64,000 bases of DNA from Haloplasmatales bacterium 4B (GCA_003586005.1 NSKI01000002.1:62001-126000); one strand, 5' to 3'. Counted from the first letter of the stretch, positions 45,439 to 56,759 are shown. Program-made: numbers and translations. The notes: generated by a model not told the origin, from the sequence alone.

Positions 45439-46038
45439 TCTTTTCTTTGTCAAGATCATTAATTTCAATTCTTTAACTAATTTTAAAATAAGGTACGGAG
45501 TAAATAGGATGATGTAAACAAATAAATTAGGTGTTTTGGCAACTAAGATTAGGTGGATGAAAATCAAGATATAGGCTAAATATGCCCATTTTTGAATGTT
45601 TTTCCATGCGTTATGACTTAATTTTTTTCTTATTATTATAAATGAGGTAATAAATAAGGGTAACATAATGAGGTAAGGTATTACTCCAAACCATTCAAAC
45701 GGTATTGAACCATTTAGGAATTTAAAAAAGTATTTTAATGCATGAGGAGTTATTAGAATAAATCCGATTATCGAATATTCTCTTCTTACTCCCATTATCT
45801 TAACTCTTAGTTTTGATTTGTTGTTTAGTGCTCCAATAAACATAACAATATATAAGTTGCTTAGTCCAATGTAGCCTTGTGTAAAAGGTTCAGTAAACGG
45901 AACCTTGTTTCTAAAAAAAAATGATAAGATGGCAAGTATTGTGGAAATAATATAGAGTTTTGTATTGTGTTTTCTAATGAACTTACTTTTATAATATCCA
46001 AACAAAGTTAGGACAATTACTAATGGGATTACAATCAT
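45433..46038 (-). CDS. Ferric-reductase-like transmembrane protein
   Basis: 201 residues with about six transmembrane helices. RREYSIIGFILITPHALKYF and KWAYLAYILIFIHLILVAKT resemble ferric reductase-like/MsrQ-type cytochrome b domains, with histidines at helix positions suitable for heme. Starts directly after the TetR stop codon. Its role alongside an MMPL exporter is unknown. Confidence 0.6.
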   Translation of the reverse strand: MIVIPLVIVLTLFGYYKSKFIRKHNTKLYIISTILAILSFFFRNKVPFTEPFTQGYIGLSNLYIVMFIGALNNKSKLRVKIMGVRREYSIIGFILITPHALKYFFKFLNGSIPFEWFGVIPYLIMLPLFITSFIIIRKKLSHNAWKNIQKWAYLAYILIFIHLILVAKTPNLFVYIILFTPYLILKLVKELKLMILTKKRE

Positions 46039-46665
46039 TTAACTTCCCCTCTTTCTTGTTCCATATTCTAAAATATTAATTCGTTTATTGAACAAAGATA
46101 TGACTTCTTCTTTATTAAGTTTTTCTGATTCTGATTTAAGAAAAGTGTTTATAATTATCAGTAAAGTCATCTCGACTAAATCAACAAATTCGCTTTCATC
46201 TATCTCATATTTTTCATAATCAAAGATATCGCTAACTTCATGCTTTTCTTTCGTAAAGTCATATTTCATGAATTGTATAATTGTTTCTTTTAAAGAAACG
46301 TTTTTACTCGTTTGAATATAATGGATATAGTTTCGGAATAAAGAGTATCTATTTTTTTGAGAAAAGGCATCATAATCATAAACAAATAACTTCTTGATAA
46401 AGATAAAATAATCGCCATTTGCTTCCTTGATTAGGTCTTTGGCATAGTAGGATCTTTCTTCTCTTATTTTTGAAAAAATGAAATTGAATAGTTCTTCTAG
46501 ATTTTCAAAGTATGTGTAGAAAGAACCTCTTGAAATTTTTGCTCTTTTAATTATTGAATTGACGCTAACTTGCTCAAAAGATTTTGAAGTGAATTCTTCT
46601 ACTGCAGCATTAATAATCATCTCCCTTTTTTCTTGGGAAATATTAAAAAACATCTCTTTAGGCAT
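46039..46665 (-). CDS. TetR-family transcriptional regulator
   Basis: 208 residues. N-terminal HTH: REMIINAAVEEFTSKSFEQV then NSIIKRAKISRGSFYTYF, a textbook TetR DNA-binding domain. The C-terminal ligand domain is unassigned. It is second in the operon headed by the MMPL transporter. The promoter of that operon carries a TTGACA/TGTCAA palindrome in its spacer, so autoregulation is likely. Confidence 0.9.
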   Translation of the reverse strand: MPKEMFFNISQEKREMIINAAVEEFTSKSFEQVSVNSIIKRAKISRGSFYTYFENLEELFNFIFSKIREERSYYAKDLIKEANGDYFIFIKKLFVYDYDAFSQKNRYSLFRNYIHYIQTSKNVSLKETIIQFMKYDFTKEKHEVSDIFDYEKYEIDESEFVDLVEMTLLIIINTFLKSESEKLNKEEVISLFNKRINILEYGTRKRGS

Positions 46666-46671
46666 TTTTAA

Positions 46672-48831
46672 TCACTTCCTATTTCTGTTTTTTGAAAAAA
46701 TAAAAGGCAATAATGTTAATGTTATTAGAACGCTAATAGTCATACTTATCCACATAAGAACAGAGACATTAAAATGAATGGTTAAAGGAGATAACATTAA
46801 TATACTTAGACCTAATGAAATACCTAGTGCGTTTGTTATAATCGGACGCGAAGTATTTTTGTAAGCTTTTTCAATAGCTAAATGATTGTCATAGTTTTCT
46901 GCTAAATAGTATTTGTAGACACTGCTAAAATGAACTGCATAATCTATTCCAACCCCTATTGTAATACTGAATATGATGACAGTAGTAATATTTAATGGTA
47001 TTGAAGTTATTCCTAAGAATCCATACAATGATATAATGGTAATGATAATAGGTAATAGACTGACTAAAGCTATTTTGAAACTTCTTAGAGTTATGATTAA
47101 CAGTACTAAAACAATAAATAATGCTATAAAAATACTTTTTAACTGCATTTCAGAAATGTTTACATTTAAGTCTTTCATAAGGTATTGGACTCCAGTTACA
47201 GAAGCATTACTAGAGTTATCATTGACAGTTCTTTCAATAATGTCTAGTGTTTCATTATTAAGGTCTTTTGAAAATACAAGTAATCTTGCAATGTTGTTAT
47301 CAATAGCTAGTAAATCATTTATGGTACTATTCTCATCTTTTGAGATATTATTGTATATTGTTTTAAGTACGATTTCATTGGGAATGTCACCTACAGCATT
47401 GATGTTATAGATAATATTCAATAGCTCATAGGGATTTACTACTTTATTTACTTCATCTATTGAATTTAATTTAGTTGCTAATGCATTAACTTTGTTTAGA
47501 GATGCCATTGATGTAGGAGATTCTTCAAGGCTTATCGTCACAAATATCGGAATACTACCACCATTAACTTCGGATATTTTTTCTGAGTTAATTGATACAA
47601 CAGTATTTTTTTTGTAAACCATCAACATATTAAATTCATTGTTTATATTTTTATAGGTAAAAGCGGAAATGGTTACGATGATGATAATAATAACTAAACA
47701 AGGTATCCCCCAAAGTTTTTTAACGAATATTGATGGGTCAAATGTTGTAATGTGTTTGTTTTTGCGTAAAACAGCTATATTATGTGATAAGAGAAGAGGT
47801 AAAACATACCATGTGGCAATTCCTGCAAGAGCTATTCCAACGGTTGAATAAATTGCTAAATCTTTAATACTCTCAGTATTCATTGACAGCAAAGACATGA
47901 AGCCCGCCAAAGAGGTTAGTGTTGTTACAATCATTGGTTTACCAACAATTCGCAATGTTTCATTTAAGGATGTTTTATTATCAAATCCTTCAGTTGTTAA
48001 ATCTTGAAAATGAGACATAAAATGGAGGCCATCAGCACTACCAATAACAATGATGAAAATGGGGACTATTGCCGTTAGTATAGAAATTTCATTACTTAGC
48101 CATCCAATTATTCCAAAAGTCCACAAAGAGCCAATTCCCGCAGGTAATACACTCATTAATGTTGGTTTGATAGCACCCATTTGCCATCTAAACACAAGTA
48201 GGATGACTAGTAATGCGAGAGGTGGTAAAATTAATAGGATTTTAATAATGTAGTCACTAACTTTTAATTGATTATAAGAATCTCCTGAAATATAAGATTG
48301 GTAATTAAATTCTCCAAGAATATTTTCAATAGATCTAATACCATCTTTTGAAAAATTATCATTGATAAAGATGGTATAGGTGATATAATTGGTATTGTTT
48401 TTAACTTTAATAGGTGAAAAATCTTTAAAATTACGATAGTAATTCATAATTGTATCAGTTGATAAATCTTCAAAAGGCACCTCTGTTCCATTGATAAATA
48501 GATTAACAGGTGCCATCCCTTGTACAAATTCAATGTTTTCAAGTTGTTCAAGTTTAGATTGGATATATCTAATATTTGTGAGTGAAGTATGATTGATATT
48601 TTCTACTTCAACTACTACTACTAATTGATTAAGTTCACCAAATATATTTTCTAGTTCATCAAGTCTTTCTTCATAGACTGATTCATTTTGCGAAAACATT
48701 GAGAAGTCAGTATTTAACTTAATTTTAAATATCCCAATGACTGCGATGACATTGATAATTAGGAAGAATAACCCTAAAATCTTTTTGTTTTTATATATAA
48801 AATTTGTGTACTTATTCATAAATTTCTCCAT
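46672..48831 (-). CDS. MMPL/RND-family transporter
   Basis: 719 residues, two repeats of one TM helix, an exported loop and five TM helices. Each repeat has the MMPL/sterol-sensing-like core (ILTAIVPIFIIVIGSADGLH and VIIFSITIGVGIDYAVHF, with the proton-relay Asp in GSADG/GVGIDY). Likely exports lipids or hydrophobic drugs. First gene in the operon with TetR and the ferric-reductase-like protein. Confidence 0.88.
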   Translation of the reverse strand: MEKFMNKYTNFIYKNKKILGLFFLIINVIAVIGIFKIKLNTDFSMFSQNESVYEERLDELENIFGELNQLVVVVEVENINHTSLTNIRYIQSKLEQLENIEFVQGMAPVNLFINGTEVPFEDLSTDTIMNYYRNFKDFSPIKVKNNTNYITYTIFINDNFSKDGIRSIENILGEFNYQSYISGDSYNQLKVSDYIIKILLILPPLALLVILLVFRWQMGAIKPTLMSVLPAGIGSLWTFGIIGWLSNEISILTAIVPIFIIVIGSADGLHFMSHFQDLTTEGFDNKTSLNETLRIVGKPMIVTTLTSLAGFMSLLSMNTESIKDLAIYSTVGIALAGIATWYVLPLLLSHNIAVLRKNKHITTFDPSIFVKKLWGIPCLVIIIIIVTISAFTYKNINNEFNMLMVYKKNTVVSINSEKISEVNGGSIPIFVTISLEESPTSMASLNKVNALATKLNSIDEVNKVVNPYELLNIIYNINAVGDIPNEIVLKTIYNNISKDENSTINDLLAIDNNIARLLVFSKDLNNETLDIIERTVNDNSSNASVTGVQYLMKDLNVNISEMQLKSIFIALFIVLVLLIITLRSFKIALVSLLPIIITIISLYGFLGITSIPLNITTVIIFSITIGVGIDYAVHFSSVYKYYLAENYDNHLAIEKAYKNTSRPIITNALGISLGLSILMLSPLTIHFNVSVLMWISMTISVLITLTLLPFIFSKNRNRK

Positions 48832-48870
48832 TTCTAGTTTATTGCATTAAATTTAGATACTATAATATTC

Positions 48871-48900
48871 ATTATAGTTGACACCCTGTCAATATGTCAA
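48871..48900 (-). promoter_or_regulatory. Promoter of the MMPL-TetR operon with an operator in its spacer
   Basis: On the minus strand TTGACA (48895-48900) and TATAAT (48871-48876) are 18 bases apart. A perfect 15-base palindrome, TTGACAgggTGTCAA, at 48878-48892 fills the spacer. A repressor bound there would exclude RNA polymerase. Confidence 0.82.
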
Positions 48901-48954
48901 TGTTTATATAAAATTGAGTATATAGATAAGTTTTTTGTGCAAACAAAAGAGAAT

Positions 48955-48992
48955 AAAAAAATTAGAAATTTAAAGATAATTTCTAATTTTTT
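48955..48992. terminator. Bidirectional terminator after the YrzE-like gene
   Basis: AAATTAGAAATT/AATTTCTAATTT 12-bp stem, 7-base loop, A/T runs on both sides. Confidence 0.8.
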
Positions 48993-49016
48993 AATTTGCA
49001 TTTAAATTATATTTAT

Positions 49017-49388
49017 TTAATTTACCATCGGTTTAAAGTTTACTCCAAGTATACCACCAAGTCCTCCTGTAAGTAAAAATATTACATATTTAGTAAAAAT
49101 ACTAAGACTAAATTTTGTTTCGAAGCCTAAAAATTGGATAAGTAATAAAATAATTAAAATAAATACTGAAAATGTGATTCCACTATGTAACCCTTTATTC
49201 CCTTTAATATTTCCACTTAAAAAACCTAGTAATAAAAAAACGATGAGGCCACATAAAAATATGTATAAAGAATTAGGTGTTACATTTATGAGTTTAAAAT
49301 AAACTAAAATAGCTGAAATTGAAATTATAATTAAGCATAATATAAGCCATATTAATAATATCATAATATTTTTTTTGAAATTAGCCAT
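49017..49388 (-). CDS. TIGR04086/YrzE-like membrane protein
   Basis: 123 residues, four transmembrane helices. LLGFLSGNIKGNKGLHSGI and GGLGGILGVN are typical of the TIGR04086 (YrzE) family of unknown function. In B. subtilis yrzE lies between yajC and yrbG; here it lies next to the DUF421 (yrbG-like) gene but is separated from yajC by 15 kb. Confidence 0.78.
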   Translation of the reverse strand: MANFKKNIMILLIWLILCLIIISISAILVYFKLINVTPNSLYIFLCGLIVFLLLGFLSGNIKGNKGLHSGITFSVFILIILLLIQFLGFETKFSLSIFTKYVIFLLTGGLGGILGVNFKPMVN

Positions 49389-49458
49389 AATTAACCCTAC
49401 CTTTCTATTTAAGTATATGAAGATAATTTAATCTTTAGAATATTAATGAGGTGAAAAA

Positions 49459-50103
49459 ATGTTTGAATTAATTTATATAATGATTCGTGTGGTTTTAATA
49501 TATGGAGTTATTTTTTTAACTTTCCGAATAATGGGAAAAAGAGAGATTGGTGAACTAAGCATAATAGACTTAATTGTCTTTATAATGATTGCTGAAATTT
49601 CTGCTTTATCAATAGAAGAAGTTGATAAGCCATTTATAAATACATTGTTTATTATTGGAATGTTAATTGTACTACAAAAGACATTAAGTTATATTAATTT
49701 AAAGAATACAAAAGTTAGAGATAAAATTGAGGGGACACCATCTGTTATAATTGCTAATGGAGAAATAAATTATAAAGAAATGAGAAAGCAAAAATATACT
49801 TTTGATGACTTAATGAATCAACTTCGAGATAAAGATATTCGTTCAATTTCGGAAGTTGATTTCGCTATACTAGAGGTTGGCGGAACTTTATCAGTTTTTA
49901 AGAAAAATGAAACAAAAATATCACCTCTACCAGTTATTATTTCTGGTGAAATTATAAAAGATAATTTTAAGTACTTAGATATTGATGAAGAAAGGGTAAG
50001 AGAACTATTAAAAGCACAAGGCTATGATGATTTCAAAAAAATATTGTATGCTAATTATGAAAATGATGAATTATATATTATTAAGTTGGATGCTAGTGAT
50101 TAA
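49459..50103 (+). CDS. DUF421 (YetF/YrbG-type) membrane protein
   Basis: 214 residues: about three N-terminal TM helices, FRIMGKREIGELSIIDLIVF, then a cytosolic alpha/beta domain with KYTFDDLMNQLRDKDIRSI and EVDFAILEVGGTLSVFKK. Function uncertain; some homologues act in spore germination or phosphatidylserine-linked processes. It converges with spoVB and overlaps it by 11 bases with no terminator between. Confidence 0.85.
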   Translation: MFELIYIMIRVVLIYGVIFLTFRIMGKREIGELSIIDLIVFIMIAEISALSIEEVDKPFINTLFIIGMLIVLQKTLSYINLKNTKVRDKIEGTPSVIIANGEINYKEMRKQKYTFDDLMNQLRDKDIRSISEVDFAILEVGGTLSVFKKNETKISPLPVIISGEIIKDNFKYLDIDEERVRELLKAQGYDDFKKILYANYENDELYIIKLDASD

Positions 50104-51619
50104 ATAATTGACTTTTGATTTTTCTAATATCTCCAATATTAGACAAATAGACAATTATAACATAAAACATAAAAATAACTAAAATATTTAAAAACGAACT
50201 TGAAATTATAGACGTGTTTTTTAAAATATTGCCAAAGAAAAAAGTTGTGATTAGTAGAGAAATCGAAGTAAGAATTGTATAGATATTGTAATGCATTTTT
50301 ATTGTTTTTCTTAGTACCCAAAAATTAGCGATTGTAACAAAAATTGAATTAAAAATTATTGCTGTTGTTAAACCATGAACATGTATATTAGGATTGCTTA
50401 CTAAGATGTAAATTAAAAATACCTTTAATACGGCTCCTATTAAAGTATTGATCATCGCGCTTTTTGTTTTATTAACTACGTGAAGGGTTGTTGTTATTGG
50501 CAATTGAAAGTAATAGACTAAAAACATTGGTGCCATATATGATAAGAAGATTACGCCTTCATTTGTATTAAAAAAAAGTTGCATTAATTCTTTTGGGAAA
50601 AGGGTTAAGATTATAGTGAATATACAACCTGATAAAAATGATAAGAAAATTGAGAGGTTAAAATAATGAGAAATTTTATTATAATTTCTATTCGCATAAG
50701 CTTCAGATATTATTGGTATAAGTGGTATTGAAACTGCGATACAAAAAAATGATGGAACTAATAGTAAAGAAAGTGTATAACCGGTAATTTGACCATATAT
50801 TTTAGTAACTGTGCCACTGCTAATTCCAATTGAAATCATCGCAAATGAAAAGATGATTGGTTCAAAAAAGTGAGAAACAGATCCAATTAGCCGTGAACCT
50901 GTTGCTGGTATGGAAATAGCTAAGATGGATTTTGTGATCGTTTTTTCATCAGTTGTTTTTTCAGTCTGCTTATTTAGAATTTGATTCCAAGAACGTTTAT
51001 TTTTAATTTTGTAAATCATATAGATTAATGAAACCGCCTCGCCTATAGATAGTGAGATAATTGCACCACATACTGCTAATTCAATACTATAAGGAATAAG
51101 AATTGTTACGAGGGTAATACTAGTTACTATTCTTATAACTTGTTCATATAATTGGCTATATGATGGCACGCTTATTATCTTATAACCGTGCAAATAACCC
51201 TTTATAATACTTGAAAAAGAGACTAAGGGAATAAAAAAGACAAGCATCAAGATTGGATAATAGGTTCTTTTGTCGTTTAAAAGATTAAAGGATAAAAATT
51301 TTGCAGAAAGTAATAATAGAATCATTAAAATACTGCTATTAATTAAACTTATTTTAAAAGCCTTCATGACAATTGTTTTATTAGACAATTGTTTTTTTAT
51401 ATTATTTTCAGACACTAATTTACTTATCGCAATTGGAAATCCTAGCTGAGCTAAGGCTATTAACAAAGTAAACGTTGGCATAACCATCATGTATATACCA
51501 ATACCTTCTGATGTTAATAATCGAGCTATCATCATGCGATTTATTAATCCGAAAACTTTAACAACCATTCCAACTATCACTAATATGATGGTTCCTTGAA
51601 TAAATGTTTGTTTTTTCAT
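50093..51619 (-). CDS. spoVB: SpoVB-like MOP-superfamily flippase
   Basis: 508 residues with about 14 TM helices; N-terminal GMVVKVFGLINRMMIARLLT is typical of the polysaccharide biosynthesis/SpoVB group. ATG 51619 follows AAAGGTGA; the GTG at 51628 is inside that site. SpoVB acts in spore cortex synthesis. The B. subtilis neighbours (yrbG, yrzE) are next to it here too, which supports the name over other lipid II or polysaccharide flippases. Confidence 0.82.
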   Translation of the reverse strand: MKKQTFIQGTIILVIVGMVVKVFGLINRMMIARLLTSEGIGIYMMVMPTFTLLIALAQLGFPIAISKLVSENNIKKQLSNKTIVMKAFKISLINSSILMILLLLSAKFLSFNLLNDKRTYYPILMLVFFIPLVSFSSIIKGYLHGYKIISVPSYSQLYEQVIRIVTSITLVTILIPYSIELAVCGAIISLSIGEAVSLIYMIYKIKNKRSWNQILNKQTEKTTDEKTITKSILAISIPATGSRLIGSVSHFFEPIIFSFAMISIGISSGTVTKIYGQITGYTLSLLLVPSFFCIAVSIPLIPIISEAYANRNYNKISHYFNLSIFLSFLSGCIFTIILTLFPKELMQLFFNTNEGVIFLSYMAPMFLVYYFQLPITTTLHVVNKTKSAMINTLIGAVLKVFLIYILVSNPNIHVHGLTTAIIFNSIFVTIANFWVLRKTIKMHYNIYTILTSISLLITTFFFGNILKNTSIISSSFLNILVIFMFYVIIVYLSNIGDIRKIKSQLFNH

Positions 51620-51702
51620 CAATTTCACCTTTTCAAAATTAATATTTTCTTATACAATTATAATTATACTAATTAAGTTTTATGAATAAAAAGGTGATTA
51701 TC

Positions 51703-53946
51703 ATGATTAAATCTAAATTTAGATGGAATATGTTATGTGATAAGGAAATAAACGATATTAAAAAATTAAATAATACCTTACTAAATAATCGGGGAATTAT
51801 AACTGAATTTGATAAACAACAATTTTTTAGCGAAAATTATGAGTTTAATGACCCCTTTTTATTTAGAGATATGAAAAAAGTTGTAAATAGACTAAAAGAA
51901 GCAATCGATAAACACGAAAAGATCATGATTTATGGTGATTATGATGTGGATGGTATTTCAGGGACTACTATTTTATATAAAACCTTAAAAAAAATGCATG
52001 CAAATGTGTTCTATTATATACCCAATCGTTTTACAGAGGGGTATGGTCCTAACATGGAAGCCTTTAAAAGATTTGTAGAACAGGGGTTTAGGATAATCGT
52101 AACTGTTGATAATGGCATTACTGGTACCTTAGAATCAGAGTATTTGAAAAATGTAAATGTAGATTTTATCATTACTGATCATCATGAAGAGAAAAAAACT
52201 TTGCCAAACGCATTTGCGATTATTCATCCTAGTCTGAATGGAGAAACTTATCCCTTCAAGGAATTATCTGGTTGCGGTGTAGCATTTAAGCTAGCTCACG
52301 CACTTTTGGGATATGTTCCCTTAGAATATATCGATTTAGCTTGTTTAGGGACATACGCTGATATGGTAAGTTTAAAAGCAGAAAATCGTTTGCTCGTTAA
52401 ATTAGGCTTAAAGCAAATCGCAAATACTAGTCATATTGGTTTAAGGCTCTTAACGCAAATAGCTAAAATTAAAGTTATCGATGAATTCGCATTAGGTTTT
52501 ATTTATGGACCTAGGTTAAATGCTCCAGGTAGAATGGACAGTGGAAATATCGCTGTAAGGCTTTTGGTTACTGATGATTTAGAAGAAGCAAATAGTCTTG
52601 TTGTGGACATTGAAAATTTAAATAATGATCGAAAAGAAAAAATAAATCTAATTTTAGAAGAGGCACAAAATATCATCGAAAATGGTGATTATGAAGAAAA
52701 CGTAATAATTGTATGTAAAGAAGGATGGCATGAAGGGGTTTTAGGAATTATCGCAAATAGGCTAGTTGATATGTATCATAAACCAGCTATTGTTTTAACA
52801 GAGGTAGAGGGGGTTCTAAAAGGATCTGCTAGAACTTTAGAAGATTTTCCACTTTTTGAAAATTTAACTTTATGTGATGATATCCTTGATCAATTTGGTG
52901 GTCATAAGATGGCTGCTGGGTTGAAATTATCAAAAGATAAGTTACCCTTATTAAGAGAAAGGCTCCATAATTTAGCGGGAAGTGAATTATCTAATAATTT
53001 AGCAATTGATTGTGAAGTAAATTCTAATTTAATTAATATTGAATTGACTAAGAGTCTAGAAATATTCAGACCTTTTGGAATGGATAATCAAAAACCATTG
53101 TTTTTGTTAAAAGATTATGAAATTATTAATATTTTTCAGTTAGGCAAAGATAAATTACATTTAAAATTTAATTTACGGAAAAATAATAAGAATATAAGCG
53201 CAATTGCTTTTAACAAGGGTGATTTATTTTATAATATTAATATTAATGATGTAATAGATATCGTAGGCAATTTTGAAATAAATGAATATAATAATAAGAT
53301 TACTAATCAATTCATTATTGTTGACTTCAAGATAAATCATAAGCAAGTATTTGATTACCGAAGTAAAATGATTTTAGAAGATTATATTAATAATATTGAT
53401 TTACAATATTTATATTTTACAAATAACTACAAATACCCAAATGCAAAGTTATATTCAAATCAATTAATTTTGAAAGAGAATGTTGTTTTAATTGATATAC
53501 CAAATAGCCTTTCGGAATTAGAACAGATTTTACATAATAGTAATACAAAAAACTTTTATTTGTTATTTAAATGTGATGATGTTTTCTCTGATGAAAGTTT
53601 TTTGACAAGGAAAAAATTAGGCGAAATATACAAGATATATAAGAGGAAACAACGTTTTAAAATGAATGATCCCAATATTGAATCAGAGCTAAGTAAATTA
53701 GGTTTTAATAAAAAAATACAAATACTATCAATTAACGTGTTTTTTGAGTTGAATTTTGTTATAATAGAGGATAACATTATAAAATTTATTGCTAGTCCTG
53801 AAAAGAGGCAACTTACAGAATCAAAGACTTTTCGACAATTAGTAGAGCAAGTTGAATTGAAGGAAAAATTAGTATTATCAACTAGTTTAGAATTGAAAGA
53901 AATGATCAATAATTTAATAAATTTGGAGGCTGAAAATGAAAATTGA
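51703..53946 (+). CDS. recJ: Single-stranded-DNA exonuclease RecJ
   Basis: 747 residues. DHH-family metal motifs: [29 protein letters not shown] and [14 protein letters not shown]1 with [11 protein letters not shown] fold and a C-terminal extension found in Bacillota RecJ. ATG 51703 follows AAAAAGGTGAT, excluding the in-frame ATG at 51682. It overlaps apt by 11 bases. Confidence 0.94.
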   Translation: MIKSKFRWNMLCDKEINDIKKLNNTLLNNRGIITEFDKQQFFSENYEFNDPFLFRDMKKVVNRLKEAIDKHEKIMIYGDYDVDGISGTTILYKTLKKMHANVFYYIPNRFTEGYGPNMEAFKRFVEQGFRIIVTVDNGITGTLESEYLKNVNVDFIITDHHEEKKTLPNAFAIIHPSLNGETYPFKELSGCGVAFKLAHALLGYVPLEYIDLACLGTYADMVSLKAENRLLVKLGLKQIANTSHIGLRLLTQIAKIKVIDEFALGFIYGPRLNAPGRMDSGNIAVRLLVTDDLEEANSLVVDIENLNNDRKEKINLILEEAQNIIENGDYEENVIIVCKEGWHEGVLGIIANRLVDMYHKPAIVLTEVEGVLKGSARTLEDFPLFENLTLCDDILDQFGGHKMAAGLKLSKDKLPLLRERLHNLAGSELSNNLAIDCEVNSNLINIELTKSLEIFRPFGMDNQKPLFLLKDYEIINIFQLGKDKLHLKFNLRKNNKNISAIAFNKGDLFYNININDVIDIVGNFEINEYNNKITNQFIIVDFKINHKQVFDYRSKMILEDYINNIDLQYLYFTNNYKYPNAKLYSNQLILKENVVLIDIPNSLSELEQILHNSNTKNFYLLFKCDDVFSDESFLTRKKLGEIYKIYKRKQRFKMNDPNIESELSKLGFNKKIQILSINVFFELNFVIIEDNIIKFIASPEKRQLTESKTFRQLVEQVELKEKLVLSTSLELKEMINNLINLEAENEN

Positions 53947-54448
53947 ACAATTTATTGCAGATGTCCCTAATTTTCCTAAGGAAGGAATTTTGTTTAAAGA
54001 TATAACTCCATTAATGCAAAATGGTGAAGCTCTTAGATACACTATGGAACAATTATCAAATTATGTTACGAGTAAAAATGCAAGTTTAATTGTTGGACCT
54101 GAAGCGAGAGGCTTCTTATTTGGAACACCAGTAGCAGCTATGATGGGAATTGGATTTGTTCCTGTTAGAAAACCAGGTAAATTACCAAGAGAATCTATCG
54201 AGTATGAATATGACTTAGAATATGGTTCAAATAAACTATGTATTCATAAAGATGCGATAAAAAAAGGGCAAAAAGTTGTTATTATAGATGATTTACTAGC
54301 AACTGGAGGTACTGTTGAAGCAGCAATTAAGCTAATTGAACAATTAGGTGGAGAAGTTGTTGGGTGCGCCTTCTTGATTGAATTAACAGAATTAAATGGA
54401 AGAAAAAAATTAGATGGATATGAAATACATTCATTAGTTAGATATTAA
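53936..54448 (+). CDS. apt: Adenine phosphoribosyltransferase
   Basis: 170 residues: [14 protein letters not shown] at the N-terminus, [21 protein letters not shown] and the PRPP loop [13 protein letters not shown]. Salvages adenine to AMP and so competes for substrate with the adenine deaminase at 2013. Order recJ-apt-relA is that of B. subtilis. Confidence 0.97.
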   Translation: MKIEQFIADVPNFPKEGILFKDITPLMQNGEALRYTMEQLSNYVTSKNASLIVGPEARGFLFGTPVAAMMGIGFVPVRKPGKLPRESIEYEYDLEYGSNKLCIHKDAIKKGQKVVIIDDLLATGGTVEAAIKLIEQLGGEVVGCAFLIELTELNGRKKLDGYEIHSLVRY

Positions 54449-54478
54449 AATTTAATTCAAGCAAAGGTGGTGAGTCGT

Positions 54479-56671
54479 ATGTCTGAAATATCTATGAAAT
54501 ATGAACAACTTATAGAAGCAGCTAGAGTTTATATATCAATGCCTAAAAGCGTTAGAATAATTGAAAAAGCATTTAAATATGCTGAAGAAATGCATCATAA
54601 TCAGTTTCGTAAATCTGGAGAACCATATATTATTCATCCTCTAGAAGTTGCGCTTATTTTGACAACATTTAATGCAGGACCTACAACAATAGCTGCCGGT
54701 CTTCTTCATGATGTTTTAGAAGATACGGGCGTCACGCCACTTGAAATGAAAAATGAATTTGGTGAAGAAATTACCTCTTTAGTTGATGGAGTATCTAAGT
54801 TAGGGCAATTAAAATTTGTTTCTAAAGAACAAGCCTTAGCACAAAATCATCAGAAGATGTTTTTAGCTATGGCTAAGGATATTCGGGTTATAATTATTAA
54901 ATTGGCTGATAGATTACATAATATGCGAACTTTAAAATATATGCCTAAAGATAAGCAAGTGGCTATAAGCAAAGAAACATTGGAAATATTTGTACCAATA
55001 GCTCACCGTTTAGGGATGTATCGCTTAAAATCTGAATTAGAAGACAGATGTTTAAGATATATTGATGTTGATGAATATTATTATATAGCTAGTTTAATTA
55101 ATGATAAACAAAAAGAACGAGAACAAGATATAACGAACATGGTTAAAGAGCTTTCATCACTTTTAGATGAATATAATGTAGAATATGAGATTAAAGGAAG
55201 AATCAAAAATATCTATAGTGTTCATAAAAAAATGCGAGAAAAATATAAAGAATTTTCAGAAATATTTGACCTATTAGCACTAAGATTAATTGTTAATGAT
55301 GAAGCTGATTGTTATCATGTATTAGGGATTATTCATGCTAATTGGAAACCAATACCTAAACGATTTAAAGATTATATAGCTATGCCAAAACCAAATATGT
55401 ATCAATCACTTCATACAACAGTTATTGGTCCAAACGGGAAAATCTTTGAAGTGCAAATAAGAACTAAAGAAATGGATAATGTAGCTGAATTTGGGGTTGC
55501 TGCTCACTGGGCATATAAAGAAAACCTTGGTAATACTGCAGAACAAGAACAAATTGAGATTCAGAAAAAATTAAAATGGTATAAAGATATGGTTGAGTAT
55601 TCAGAAAATGATGAGGCTGATGATATTGTCGATATTATGAAAGACGATATCTTTTCTGCTAATGTTTACGTATTCACACCAACAGGTGATGTACTTGATT
55701 TTCCAGCTGGGTCAACTCCATTAGATTTTGCGTATCGCATTCATAGTGAAATTGGTAATAAAACTGTTGGTTCAATAGTAAATGGGAAAATAGTACCTTT
55801 AACTTATGAATTACAAACTGGCGATGTTGTTGAAATCAAAACATCAAAACAATCTTTTGGGCCTAGTGAAGGGTGGACTAAAATTGTTAAGACACAACAT
55901 GCTAAAGGTAAAATCAAACAGTTTTTTAATAAACAAAATCGTAATTTGATAATAGAACAAGGAAAAGATTTAGTTTTAAAAGCATTAGAAGGTAAAGTAA
56001 GTAGTGTTACGGAATTTATTAATAATGAAAAGTTTATTAAAAAATTCCAAAAGCAGGGAATTAATAATTCTGAAGACCTTTTATATGCGATTGGGAAAAA
56101 ACAGATTTCAATTCAAAGTGTTTTACAAAGAGTAGAAAATGAAAATGTTGGTTTTGACATTAAATCAATTTTAGAACATTTTAATGAAGATAAATTTTAT
56201 GAAAAAGAAAAAAAGAATAAGTCTAGCGTTACAGGTATTATCGTTGAGGGATTAGATAATCCCCATGTTAAAATATCAAAATGTTGTAGCCCTATTCCTG
56301 GTGATGAAATTATCGGTTATGTCACAAAAGGAAAGGGAATAACAATTCATCGATCTGACTGCAGGAATGTAACAGATTCAGAGAAAGAAAGAGTAATTAA
56401 TGTTTATTGGTCTGATAAATTAGAAGGACATAAATATGAAGTAGATTTAATGATTACTAGCTTTAATAGAAATACAATGCTTACTGATATAATAAATACT
56501 ATAAACACAGTTGGAGTTAACTTAGTTGCTATTTCAGCAAATGTATTTAAAGATAGTACCACTACAGTAAAAATAAAAGTTTTAGTTGAAGATGCTAATC
56601 GTTTAAATAACCTTGTCCTTAACTTAAAAAAAATAAAAGATATTTATTGTGTAGAAAGACTAAATAAATGA
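54479..56671 (+). CDS. relA: Bifunctional (p)ppGpp synthetase/hydrolase
   Basis: 730 residues. HD domain with AGLLHDVLEDTGV and RLADRLHNMRTL (hydrolase intact), synthetase domain with RIKNIYSVHKKMREKY and YQSLHTTVIGP, TGS (VFTPTGDVLDFPAGSTPLDF), and a C-terminal ACT domain. ATG 54479 follows AAAGGTGG. Both activities look complete, as in Bacillota Rel. Confidence 0.96.
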   Translation: MSEISMKYEQLIEAARVYISMPKSVRIIEKAFKYAEEMHHNQFRKSGEPYIIHPLEVALILTTFNAGPTTIAAGLLHDVLEDTGVTPLEMKNEFGEEITSLVDGVSKLGQLKFVSKEQALAQNHQKMFLAMAKDIRVIIIKLADRLHNMRTLKYMPKDKQVAISKETLEIFVPIAHRLGMYRLKSELEDRCLRYIDVDEYYYIASLINDKQKEREQDITNMVKELSSLLDEYNVEYEIKGRIKNIYSVHKKMREKYKEFSEIFDLLALRLIVNDEADCYHVLGIIHANWKPIPKRFKDYIAMPKPNMYQSLHTTVIGPNGKIFEVQIRTKEMDNVAEFGVAAHWAYKENLGNTAEQEQIEIQKKLKWYKDMVEYSENDEADDIVDIMKDDIFSANVYVFTPTGDVLDFPAGSTPLDFAYRIHSEIGNKTVGSIVNGKIVPLTYELQTGDVVEIKTSKQSFGPSEGWTKIVKTQHAKGKIKQFFNKQNRNLIIEQGKDLVLKALEGKVSSVTEFINNEKFIKKFQKQGINNSEDLLYAIGKKQISIQSVLQRVENENVGFDIKSILEHFNEDKFYEKEKKNKSSVTGIIVEGLDNPHVKISKCCSPIPGDEIIGYVTKGKGITIHRSDCRNVTDSEKERVINVYWSDKLEGHKYEVDLMITSFNRNTMLTDIINTINTVGVNLVAISANVFKDSTTTVKIKVLVEDANRLNNLVLNLKKIKDIYCVERLNK

Positions 56672-56759
56672 ATTGTACAAACAGTAAAAGAAGCGTATGT
56701 TAAAGTAAATCATAATATTATTGAACTAATTATTATATTTACTAAAGTTTACGATATAT

